Positions 6,030 through 12,286 are shown, counted from the first letter of the stretch. The stretch: DNA of 14,067 bases from an archaeon (GCA_016550485.1 JABXGV010000120.1:1-14067), one strand, 5' to 3'. The notes: generated by a model not told the origin, from the letters alone. Numbers and translations: made by a program.

Positions 6030-7880
6030 ATGCCCACTTTGAGTGGATATACTGGTGAGTTGCTCTTCGTAGACCTCACCAAGGGTACAGCGACGCGAAA
6101 GCCAATTAACTGGGATTATGCCCGAGACTTCATTGGAGGCTGCGGGTACTCCGTTCGGCTTCTGTATGACCGCCTCCCCCTTGAACAGCTAGATCCACTT
6201 CACCCGGACAATGAGGTGGCTATCTTTGTTGGACCCCTCACTGCGACCGGGGCACCCTGTACTGGGCGTCATAGCGTTTGTACCAAGTCAGCGCTAACGG
6301 GGATTTGGGGCGAGTCCACAGGTGGTGGGTACTTTGGTGCAGAGCTAAAGTCTGCTGGGCTTGATGGTATTCTCATTACCGGTGCAGCCTCTTCCCCCGT
6401 TTATCTTGTTATTGATAATGACACGGCCAAGCTCGAGTCGGCTGCCCACCTCTGGGGTAGGAATACCTTTGAAACGGAGAAGATAATCAAGCGAGACACC
6501 AGCTTGGATAAGGTTCGTATCCTCTCGATTGGCCCTGCAGGTGAGAACCGAGTCCGGTTCGCCGCAGTGATGAATGATTCAGGTCGTGCGAGTGCTCGTG
6601 CTGGTGCCGGAGCGGTGCTGGGAGCAAAGCAACTCAAGGCTATCGCTGTGCGAGGTACCCAGAAAGTCGCCCTTGCGGATCCTGATAAGTTCCGAGAACA
6701 TGCGAAGGAGGCTGCTCAGAATCTTCAGGGGCTTGCACCTATCCTTGGAGCCTTTGGGACACTCTCCTCTGCGGATATGTTGATGAACCTCTTCAACGAC
6801 ATGCCGGTCCGCTACTTCACGGAAGCCTCCATGGACATCTCCAAGATTAATGCCATGGCCCTCAAGCAATACCGGGTTGGGCAGTCCCGCTGCCATATCT
6901 GCCCCATCGGCTGTGGCCCCATTGTTACGGTGGACACGGACAAGGTCAAGTTGAAGGAGGTCTCGGGACCTGAGTATGAAACTGTGGGTGCAATGGGTAC
7001 CCAGTGCCAGATTGATGATTTGCCTATGCTTGTGAAGGCCAGCCATTTGTGTGACAGTTATGGCTTGGACACGATTTCCTGTGGTGGTGCCATTGCCTTT
7101 GCTATGGCGGCCCACGAGAAGGGCAAGATTCCTGACGAGCTTCTCGGGGGACTCGATTTATCTTTTGGCAACGCTGATACCCTGGTCCAGCTAGTTGAGA
7201 TGATTGCTCATCGTCAAGGGCTTGGTGATCTCCTTGCGGAGGGAACCCGTCGTGCAGGGGACCGGCTTGCGATTCCTGAGCTGGCGCTCCATGTGAAGGG
7301 CTTGGAGATCCCGATGCATGACCCTCGAGCCTTCTTTGGGATGGCGACAACCTATGCTACTTCTCCTACGGGGGCAAATCACATGCAGGGTGGCATCCTC
7401 ACTGTCACGATGGGAGTGGAAATCCCTGAGTTAGGTCTTGAACCTCAAGACCGACATGAGGATAAGGGGAAGGGGGTTGCCGTGGCCAAGTTCCAGAGCT
7501 GGCGAACCCTCTACAATTCGCTGACCGTTTGTAAGCTAGCTATGCTGGGTCCACCCTTACTCACGGCGTTATACAACACCGTTACTGGGCGAAATATGAC
7601 GCCCTTGGACCTTTACGAAATTGGGCGCCGCATCATTACTATGACCCGGGCTTTCAACATCCGCTGTGGGGTCACCGCTAAGGATGATACCCTCCCTGCC
7701 CAGTTAACAACACCTCTCGGCTCGGGAGCTAATGCGGGGAAAGCACCGAATCTCCAAGTCCAACTCAAAGAATTCTACCAATATCATAAATGGGACCCCG
7801 CCTCAGGAAAACCAACCCATGAGGCTCTTACTGCTCTAGGACTTCATGATGTGGCAGAGGATCTCTGGTCTGAAACATGA
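6030..7880 (+). CDS. Tungsten-dependent aldehyde:ferredoxin oxidoreductase (AOR family)
   Basis: The 616-residue length is typical of the family. AOR enzymes oxidise aldehydes to carboxylic acids (or the reverse), with a tungsten bis-pyranopterin and one [4Fe-4S] cluster, passing electrons to ferredoxin. Cluster ligands C288, C291 and C295 (CHICPIGC) have the same numbering as I recall for Pyrococcus furiosus AOR, and C501 in SLTVCKLA is the likely fourth ligand (Cys494 there). The pterin-binding loop appears as SARAGAGAVLGAKQLKAIAVRG, read as two adjoining motifs near residues 189-210. The N-terminal domain has the usual GYTGELLFVDLT and GGCGYSVRLLYD segments. No signal peptide is seen, so it is cytoplasmic. 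It sits three bases after the aldolase gene, which suggests it handles the aldehyde released by that enzyme. Substrate specificity within the family (AOR, FOR, GAPOR, WOR-type) cannot be fixed here. Confidence 0.95.
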   Translation: MPTLSGYTGELLFVDLTKGTATRKPINWDYARDFIGGCGYSVRLLYDRLPLEQLDPLHPDNEVAIFVGPLTATGAPCTGRHSVCTKSALTGIWGESTGGGYFGAELKSAGLDGILITGAASSPVYLVIDNDTAKLESAAHLWGRNTFETEKIIKRDTSLDKVRILSIGPAGENRVRFAAVMNDSGRASARAGAGAVLGAKQLKAIAVRGTQKVALADPDKFREHAKEAAQNLQGLAPILGAFGTLSSADMLMNLFNDMPVRYFTEASMDISKINAMALKQYRVGQSRCHICPIGCGPIVTVDTDKVKLKEVSGPEYETVGAMGTQCQIDDLPMLVKASHLCDSYGLDTISCGGAIAFAMAAHEKGKIPDELLGGLDLSFGNADTLVQLVEMIAHRQGLGDLLAEGTRRAGDRLAIPELALHVKGLEIPMHDPRAFFGMATTYATSPTGANHMQGGILTVTMGVEIPELGLEPQDRHEDKGKGVAVAKFQSWRTLYNSLTVCKLAMLGPPLLTALYNTVTGRNMTPLDLYEIGRRIITMTRAFNIRCGVTAKDDTLPAQLTTPLGSGANAGKAPNLQVQLKEFYQYHKWDPASGKPTHEALTALGLHDVAEDLWSET

Positions 7881-7898
7881 ATAGGCAGAATTCTTTAA

Positions 7899-7921
7899 TG
7901 CGGCGAAAAGGTTTCGCTGCA
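7899..7921 (+). other. Intergenic RNA hairpin between AOR and flavoprotein genes
   Basis: TGCGGCGAAA (7899-7908) pairs with TTTCGCTGCA (7912-7921), giving a 10-bp stem with one G-U pair and a three-base AGG loop. It fills the middle of the 70-base gap and ends 15 bases before the GCGAGG ribosome-binding site of the next gene. No T-run follows, so a plain terminator is unlikely. An mRNA-stability, processing or attenuation role is possible. Confidence 0.45.
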
Positions 7922-7950
7922 CAGAAGCCCCCAGTGCGAGGTAGCCTTAA

Positions 7951-9381
7951 ATGACCCCGAGTAACCCAGCAACTGAAGGTGAGAAGCCGCCCAAGCCATG
8001 GGACATCCCGCCTCCCAAGATGTCAGAGCAGAAACCTTCAGTTCGAATCCGGAATTTTGACGAGGTTAATCAGGGCTATTCAGAAGGCCAGGTACTCCAA
8101 GAAGCAGAGCGCTGCATGCAGTGCAAGAAACCCACGTGTGTGGCGGGATGCCCAGTAGAAATCGATATTCCCCGGTTCTTGGCAGCAGTCCACCAGAAGG
8201 ATTTCCGCGCGGCGATCAGAATCATCAAGGAGAAGAACCCGCTGCCTGCCATCTGTGGACGGGTGTGTCCCCAGGAGGTCCAGTGTCAGAAAGGCTGTGT
8301 CCTTAGCCGGAAAGGTCATCCCATCGAAATTGGTCGCATTGAGCGGTTTCTTGCCGACTGGGAGCGAGAACACGGAGTCGAAGTGCCCAAACTGCCGAAA
8401 CCTACTGGGCGGCGGGTCGCCATTGTGGGCAGTGGACCTGCGGGGCTTACAGCGGCTGGGGACCTAGCGCTCATGGGGCACAAGGTTACAGTCTTTGAGA
8501 GCCTCCATGAACCGGGTGGGGTACTCATTTATGGAATTCCCGAGTTCCGCTTACCGAAGGACATTGTGAAAGCAGAGGTCGACTATCTCCGCCAGCTCGG
8601 CGTGGAGGTCAAGGTTAACGCTCTCATCGGACAACTCTACACCCTTGATGATCTCTTTGAGCTAGGGTATGATGCGATTCTTCTCGCGACTGGGGCAGGG
8701 CTGCCTAGGTTCCTGAATATCCCTGGCTTGAATCTTGTCGGAACCTACAGCAGTAACGAATTCCTTACACGTGTCAATCTGATGCGAGCCTACAAGTTCC
8801 CTGAATACGACACCCCTATCATCAAGGGGAAGAATATTATCGTGATTGGTGGTGGCAACGCCGCCATGGACAGCGCACGTACAGCTCTTCGCCTGGGCGC
8901 GGAAAAAGTGACGATTGCCTACCGGCGGACGGAAGCTGAAATGCCTGTTCGCCGTGAGGAGTTGCGTCATGCCAAGGAGGAGGGCGTGAAGTTTCAGCTC
9001 CTTACTCAGCCTGTTGAAGTTCTCGGTAACGATGACGGCTGGGTAAGAGGTATGCGATGTATTCGCATGGAACTGGGTAAACCTGATGAGAGCGGGCGTC
9101 GCCGTCCCCAGCCTGTCCCTGACTCTGACTTTGAAATGGAAACAGACACCATTATCTTTGCCATTGGCGCGTTTGCTAATCCATCTGTGCCTAAGTGTAC
9201 TCCAACGTTAGCTGTGGATAGGTGGAGCTGTGTAGTGGTTAACCCTGATACTTTGGAGTCGACGATTCCTCATGTTTATGCAGCAGGTGATATCTCCGGC
9301 GGTGAAGGTACTGTCATTTTTGCTGCTGGTGAAGGAAAACGAGCCGCACGTCAAATACACGCTTACCTCACAAGCCTCTGA
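7951..9381 (+). CDS. gltA: GltD/GltA/NfnB-like FAD and [4Fe-4S] oxidoreductase (NADPH-dependent glutamate synthase small-subunit family)
   Basis: The 476-residue flavoprotein matches the stand-alone archaeal 'glutamate synthase' GltA, which is also the NfnB/sulfide dehydrogenase alpha-type subunit. The N-terminal domain has two cysteine sets for [4Fe-4S] clusters: C55, C58, C63, C67 and C102, C106, C112, C116. The FAD motif GSGPAG is at 160-165, the NAD(P) motif GGGNAAMDSA starts at 300, the YRR segment near 327-329 is as in NADPH-using members, and the C-terminal FAD contact YAAGDISGGEGTV is near 444-456. The family moves electrons between NAD(P)H and ferredoxin or a partner subunit. No NfnA and no large glutamate synthase subunit is in the window. 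Its place downstream of AOR suggests it couples ferredoxin reduced by AOR to NAD(P). The start is the ATG at 7951, with GCGAGG nine bases upstream. The symbol marks the family, not proven glutamate synthesis. Confidence 0.88.
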   Translation: MTPSNPATEGEKPPKPWDIPPPKMSEQKPSVRIRNFDEVNQGYSEGQVLQEAERCMQCKKPTCVAGCPVEIDIPRFLAAVHQKDFRAAIRIIKEKNPLPAICGRVCPQEVQCQKGCVLSRKGHPIEIGRIERFLADWEREHGVEVPKLPKPTGRRVAIVGSGPAGLTAAGDLALMGHKVTVFESLHEPGGVLIYGIPEFRLPKDIVKAEVDYLRQLGVEVKVNALIGQLYTLDDLFELGYDAILLATGAGLPRFLNIPGLNLVGTYSSNEFLTRVNLMRAYKFPEYDTPIIKGKNIIVIGGGNAAMDSARTALRLGAEKVTIAYRRTEAEMPVRREELRHAKEEGVKFQLLTQPVEVLGNDDGWVRGMRCIRMELGKPDESGRRRPQPVPDSDFEMETDTIIFAIGAFANPSVPKCTPTLAVDRWSCVVVNPDTLESTIPHVYAAGDISGGEGTVIFAAGEGKRAARQIHAYLTSL

Positions 9382-9388
9382 GAACCGT

Positions 9389-9400
9389 CTCCGGCCGGAG
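9389..9400. terminator. GC-rich palindrome in a convergent gap, possible terminator element
   Basis: CTCCGGCCGGAG is a perfect 12-base palindrome just after the flavoprotein stop. A second small hairpin (CTTCT at 9424-9428, AGAAG at 9435-9439) follows, then the T-rich TTTATTATT. The gap separates convergent transcription units, so termination signals for both strands are expected here. Archaeal terminators rely mainly on T-runs, so the palindrome may be incidental. Confidence 0.3.
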
Positions 9401-9452
9401 GGAGCCACTCGAATGGAACGTTACTTCTGACTTTAGAAGACGGCACAGTTTA

Positions 9453-10001
9453 TTATTCGGGGGCAGAACTGAAGACAAATTCGCAGTAGGGATCTCCTTG
9501 GGCCATACACTTAGTTTCAGTTCCCTTAGTTGGTGGTAGCCCTTCTAATTTAGCGAGTTCTTCAATTAGTGCCACAAGGCCCGATTGATAGTAGCAGCGG
9601 GGACCATCGGCCTTTCCTCCATAAGCATCCTCATGGTATGGTCGTGTTTCCTTGATTATTATCTGGAGGGGATTCGAGCTGAATTCTGCGAGTTCCCAGT
9701 TCCCCCAGCCTGTGATACTATGCATCTGCAGTACAAACTTGATTTTCTCTTCAAAGGGCTTCCCTTTGACAAGCGGGGCATAATCGTTTACTGCCCGACT
9801 TGCCCATCGTTTGGCGGCACTCTCAATCAGTACGAAGGCACCATCTGCACCTATAATTCCTTCAAGTTCTCTTTGCATCGTCGTGAACCATGGCACAGAT
9901 AGCAATACGCTCCGGTTATCCCTAAAGTAGACGAGCCCGTCTTCTTTGATCTTTAGCTGCAAAATGAAATCCTTAAACAGTTCCTCCATTTGCATCACCA
10001 T
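9453..10001 (-). CDS. V4R (4-vinyl reductase)-domain small-molecule-binding protein, copy 1
   Basis: The 182-residue protein consists of one V4R domain with a short N-terminal helical lead. The C-terminal core has GPRCYYQSGL and ETKCMAQGDPYCEF, with C136, C165 and C173. The last two cysteines are eight residues apart, as in the zinc site of V4R phenol sensors such as MopR and DmpR. V4R domains bind small, often aromatic or hydrophobic ligands; no DNA-binding or enzymatic domain is fused here, so it is probably a free sensor or carrier. It is a clear paralogue of the gene just upstream, sharing KADGPRCYYQ and GDPYCE, and is translated with it: the upstream TAG ends one base before the ATG at 10001. 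In-frame ATGs at 9995 and 9989 are also good starts, with AGGA and GGTG placed before them. The ligand is unknown. Confidence 0.8.
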   Translation of the reverse strand: MVMQMEELFKDFILQLKIKEDGLVYFRDNRSVLLSVPWFTTMQRELEGIIGADGAFVLIESAAKRWASRAVNDYAPLVKGKPFEEKIKFVLQMHSITGWGNWELAEFSSNPLQIIIKETRPYHEDAYGGKADGPRCYYQSGLVALIEELAKLEGLPPTKGTETKCMAQGDPYCEFVFSSAPE

Positions 10002-10002
10002 C

Positions 10003-10554
10003 CTAGTCGTCTGTCTTCACCTCGAAGACATACTCACAGTAAGGATCGCCTTTGGCGACACATTTGGTCTCGGTAAATTGGAGCGTGAGAGCACGCTTAT
10101 CGATATTGGCTAGTGCTTGGATGACATTTGTCAAACCTACTTGATAGTAGCAGCGAGGACCATCAGCTTTACCCTTGTAGGCTTTTCCGATGTAGGGTCG
10201 CGGACTCCTAACTACTACTCTAAAAGGATCTGAGCTGTATTCTACGACCTCGTGCGGTCCCCAGCCTTGGAACTGACCGTATTTCATGATGAACTTGACC
10301 CTCTCTTCTAAGGACATGCCAGCGAACAATGCGGCAAAGGTCGGCCCCTCTGAAGTGGTTTGACCTCCACTTTTTGAGGCGGTTTCAAATACTGCATAGG
10401 CACCATCTGGCCCTATGATGTTTTCTATTTCCTGTTGCAGGTCAGTGAGCCAGGTGGTGGATGCCAGCATGTACCTGTCGGAACTCATCTGGCGTAGCTC
10501 ACCATCCTTGTATTGAAATGTCGAAAGAAAATTCTTGAATTCTTCCTGCATCAT
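10003..10554 (-). CDS. V4R (4-vinyl reductase)-domain small-molecule-binding protein, copy 2
   Basis: The 183-residue protein is a paralogue of the following gene, with the same layout: N-terminal helix, GPDGAY region, then the V4R core KADGPRCYYQVGL and ETKCVAKGDPYCEYVF. The cysteines are at 135, 165 and 173 and fit the three-cysteine zinc pattern of ligand-sensing V4R domains. No output domain is attached. It is the first gene of a two-gene unit with a strong TATA box at 10584-10595. The start is ambiguous among TTG at 10563, ATG at 10554 and ATG at 10551; GGGTGA just upstream best suits 10554 or 10551. The N-terminal and middle parts differ clearly from the paralogue, especially at residues 60-80, so the two may bind different ligands or form a heterodimer. 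Confidence 0.8.
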   Translation of the reverse strand: MMQEEFKNFLSTFQYKDGELRQMSSDRYMLASTTWLTDLQQEIENIIGPDGAYAVFETASKSGGQTTSEGPTFAALFAGMSLEERVKFIMKYGQFQGWGPHEVVEYSSDPFRVVVRSPRPYIGKAYKGKADGPRCYYQVGLTNVIQALANIDKRALTLQFTETKCVAKGDPYCEYVFEVKTDD

Positions 10555-10583
10555 TTCACCCAATTTGGGCTCGTTTAATGCTG

Positions 10584-10595
10584 TTAAATATATAT
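10584..10595 (-). promoter_or_regulatory. TATA box of the V4R gene pair
   Basis: The minus strand reads ATATATATTTAA, centred about 35 bases upstream of the ATG at 10554. This predicts a start of transcription near 10562 and a leader of only about 8-11 bases containing GGGTGA. It is one of the best TATA matches in the window. Confidence 0.6.
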
Positions 10596-10623
10596 CGTAT
10601 TCATGCAGTGAGAGAGGTTAATA

Positions 10624-10636
10624 TTGAGAATCTCAA
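10624..10636. promoter_or_regulatory. 13-bp palindrome upstream of the V4R promoter
   Basis: TTGAGA-A-TCTCAA is a perfect palindrome with one central base, about 30 bases upstream of the V4R TATA box. ATTCATG (10599-10605) and CATGAAT (10639-10645) form an additional inverted pair around it, though not concentric with it. The place fits an activator or regulator site. The rest of the 171-base gap (10555-10725) shows nothing else I can support. Confidence 0.4.
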
Positions 10637-10725
10637 AACATGAATGCTTTAGCCAAGATGCACGAAAACAGCAAGCCTCTGGTACTGAAACATTGGTTCA
10701 TGATGGCTTTCCTCTGGATTATTTG

Positions 10726-10926
10726 CTAGTCTTCATCATCAAATGAGAATGTCTCATCGATGGATTTGTGGAGGGCTCGAGCGATTTTATGTGCAAGCCG
10801 TAGAGAGGGGTTGTATTTCCCTTTTTCGAGGAAAAGGATTGTTTGGCGGGTGACGCCTACTATTTTTGCTAATTGTTCTTGAGTGAGGGAGAGGGATTGG
10901 CGGTATTCCTTGATTCTTGTCCGCAT
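10726..10926 (-). CDS. Small XRE-family (HTH_3) transcriptional regulator
   Basis: The 66-residue protein is essentially only a Cro/C1-type helix-turn-helix domain. It begins MRTRIKEYRQSLSLTQEQLAKIVGVTRQTILFLEKGKYNPSL, read as consecutive short motifs, and has the ALHKSIDETF helix and an acidic FDDED end. The Q-EQLA and GVTRQTI-LEKG pattern is that of the widespread YozG/HTH_3 mini-regulators that often accompany small membrane proteins. It starts five bases after the stop of the upstream membrane-protein gene, so the pair is one transcription unit. It probably controls that unit and may be modulated by the membrane protein. There is no room for a ligand domain. Confidence 0.9.
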   Translation of the reverse strand: MRTRIKEYRQSLSLTQEQLAKIVGVTRQTILFLEKGKYNPSLRLAHKIARALHKSIDETFSFDDED

Positions 10927-10931
10927 TGTGA

Positions 10932-11276
10932 CTAGTCGCCCCGCTGGTCATATAGTATGAGGGACGCGCCAAATAGAGTGTAACCGCCGGTGAGGATGAT
11001 GACCAGAATTGAGAGAGGGTTGATTAACGACCCTGTAAAGTAAGCTAGAACTAGCAGAATAGAGGCTAACAGAGTTACGATAATGAACCCATTGCGGGCA
11101 GCCTTGCACCAATTGTGTGCGAGCCGTTCATCAGTGGTGGCACCTTTTGGTGCTCTAAAGATGGCGAAGCAACCGAAAAACCCGAAGAAGCCAAAGAAGC
11201 CAAAATTCCCTGAGGGGATGTAGAGGAGCCCTAGAAGTCCTAGGAATCCTAAATATCCAAGGTAGTCTCTTCTCAT
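10932..11276 (-). CDS. Small membrane protein with Gly-every-third-residue N-terminus (DUF3796/DUF2178-like)
   Basis: The 114-residue membrane protein begins with an aromatic/leucine segment that has glycine at every third position: LGYLGFLGLLGLL, then NFGFFGFFGFFGCF. A charged loop, APKGATTDERLAHNWCKAARNGF, read as two adjoining motifs, resembles DUF2178/DUF3796 proteins. Two further helices (about 60-80 and 85-107) and a short YDQRGD tail follow. The biochemical role is unknown; such proteins are commonly encoded next to small XRE regulators, as here. The ATG at 11276 is preferred over the upstream GTG at 11285, because GGTG is six bases before it and the leader then fits the TATA position. 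The GTG start would add three residues. Confidence 0.75.
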   Translation of the reverse strand: MRRDYLGYLGFLGLLGLLYIPSGNFGFFGFFGFFGCFAIFRAPKGATTDERLAHNWCKAARNGFIIVTLLASILLVLAYFTGSLINPLSILVIILTGGYTLFGASLILYDQRGD

Positions 11277-11293
11277 TTTGTACACCGTTCAAT

Positions 11294-11320
11294 GTTAGAA
11301 ATATATGACGTTAGAAATAT
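11294..11320. repeat. Two 11-bp direct repeats in the promoter of the membrane protein/XRE unit
   Basis: GTTAGAAATAT occurs at 11294-11304 and again at 11310-11320, 16 bases apart. On the minus strand these are ATATTTCTAAC copies adjoining or overlapping TATA-like sequence. The block is also framed by AATGTTA (11291-11297) and TAACATT (11322-11328). The arrangement suggests binding sites for a regulator, plausibly the XRE protein made from this unit. Confidence 0.5.
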
Positions 11321-11323
11321 TTA
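11315..11323 (-). promoter_or_regulatory. Probable TATA box of the membrane protein/XRE unit
   Basis: The minus strand reads TTAAATATT, placing transcription start near 11293 and leaving a leader of about 17 bases that contains GGTG. A second TATA-like stretch (ATATAT, 11301-11306) is closer to the start codon and is the less likely box. Confidence 0.4.
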
Positions 11324-11343
11324 ACATTTACGGTGTTTAACCG

Positions 11344-12165
11344 TCATTCAATCACCCTACGCTCGCCGCTTTGCTTGAACAGATTGAGAATGAACTGCTG
11401 ATACTGGAGGAGTTCCGGGTTCCGTACTAACAGGGCATCTTGGGAGTGACCAAGGAGCATCAACACGCTAACCTCATCGTCGACAATAATCATCGAGGGA
11501 CGCCGGTCCTTGAACGCAGAAATCAGCGGCGAATCAAGGAAGCGCTCTGACAGCATGAAGACCTCCGCACCCTTGACGATATCCAGCACCTGAGGCAGTT
11601 CCGTCTCAAAGAGGAGAAATGTACGGGTGACCTTGCGTTTCTGAAGATCAAGAAAGCTGCTTTGATATTTCAATAATAAATCCGCGGTGAAATTGGTCAG
11701 CACAGTGGCTTGGGCGCCGTCGAGAATTTTCTTAATGTAGTAGCTTTGGGCAAAGGCACCGGACACGGGCACAAGGCGCTGCCGCTCCTCGGCCTTGTAA
11801 TCTGCTTCCACCTCCCGGTTAACGGTAGCAAGAAGAGTGACGAGTTCTTCATAAGCATCCTCAAATTTCATTCGCTCCTGCTTTAATTCTTCATCGCGTT
11901 GGTGGCGGAGACGGTCAAGGCCCTTGTGCCATACAGGATACTCATAAAGAGTCGGTGAACCCCCTACCGGCTTTTCAAGAATTAACCCTCGTTCACTGAG
12001 ACTTCGGAGGACATCATAGATGCGCCCACGGGGCACCTTGGATGCCTTGGCGAGCCCTGTGGCAGTCTGGGGTGAACGTTTATACAGCTCGAAGAATACT
12101 TGGGCTTCGTATGGGGTGAGTCCCAGTCGCTGGAGGCGTTCTAGGATTGGATTCGGTTTTGTCAT
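11344..12165 (-). CDS. TrmB-family transcriptional regulator
   Basis: The 273-residue protein has an N-terminal winged helix-turn-helix of the TrmB type (LGLTPYEAQVFFELYK...ASKVPRGRIYDVLRSLSERGLI, about residues 14-63). A charged helical segment likely to form a coiled coil follows (about 82-120), then a C-terminal TrmB-like sensor domain (about 125-260). In other archaea TrmB proteins repress or activate sugar-transport and sugar-metabolism genes according to a bound ligand. The sensor part here is not informative enough to name a ligand. It diverges from an ABC-2 exporter gene across a 161-base region that holds two dyad operators, so autoregulation with control of the exporter is the natural reading. 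GGATGTGAT, close to the full archaeal Shine-Dalgarno, ends five bases before the ATG. Confidence 0.88.
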   Translation of the reverse strand: MTKPNPILERLQRLGLTPYEAQVFFELYKRSPQTATGLAKASKVPRGRIYDVLRSLSERGLILEKPVGGSPTLYEYPVWHKGLDRLRHQRDEELKQERMKFEDAYEELVTLLATVNREVEADYKAEERQRLVPVSGAFAQSYYIKKILDGAQATVLTNFTADLLLKYQSSFLDLQKRKVTRTFLLFETELPQVLDIVKGAEVFMLSERFLDSPLISAFKDRRPSMIIVDDEVSVLMLLGHSQDALLVRNPELLQYQQFILNLFKQSGERRVIE

Positions 12166-12217
12166 CGGGGATCACATCCATAGATTGGGGCAGTTTGGAG
12201 GGGGGTGAATGGGAAGA

Positions 12218-12226
12218 TTTATAAAA
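12218..12226 (-). promoter_or_regulatory. TATA box of the TrmB-type regulator
   Basis: TTTATAAAA (forward; minus strand TTTTATAAA) lies about 57 bases upstream of the ATG at 12165, which implies a leader near 30 bases. That leader holds the GGATGTGAT ribosome-binding site. The first operator copy starts five bases away on the BRE side. Confidence 0.6.
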
Positions 12227-12230
12227 TTTG

Positions 12231-12249
12231 CAACACATTAATGTTGTTG
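12231..12249. promoter_or_regulatory. 19-bp dyad operator, copy 1
   Basis: CAACACATTAATGTTGTTG has near-inverted arms and an inner ACATTAATGT palindrome. The symmetry extends outward: TTGCAAC (12228-12234) and GTTGCAA (12246-12252). It shares CAACA...GTTGTTG with copy 2 in identical register. It overlaps the presumed TFB contact region of the TrmB-side promoter. Confidence 0.7.
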
Positions 12250-12256
12250 CAAATCA

Positions 12257-12275
12257 CAACAATGCTAAGTTGTTG
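12257..12275. promoter_or_regulatory. 19-bp dyad operator, copy 2
   Basis: CAACAATGCTAAGTTGTTG has perfect six-base arms CAACAA/TTGTTG around a seven-base spacer. Its centre is 26 bases from that of copy 1. It ends four bases from the ABC-side TATA box, where a bound protein would block TFB and TBP loading. Confidence 0.7.
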
Positions 12276-12278
12276 CAA

Positions 12279-12286
12279 TTTATAAA
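12279..12286 (+). promoter_or_regulatory. TATA box of the ABC transporter genes
   Basis: TTTATAAA lies about 44 bases upstream of the ATPase ATG at 12327, predicting transcription from near 12310 and a leader of about 17 bases. It mirrors the TATA box at 12218-12226, and the TATA-plus-TTGCAAC flanks form a long imperfect inverted repeat. Confidence 0.6.

Noticed and set aside
7951..9381. Complete NfnAB bifurcating transhydrogenase
   Set aside because: Only the NfnB/GltA-like subunit is present; no NfnA-type FAD/[2Fe-2S] subunit gene lies on either side.
9585..9902. Plus-strand frame of 105 codons opposite the first V4R gene
   Set aside because: The minus-strand frame has a paralogue next door with conserved V4R motifs; this frame does not.
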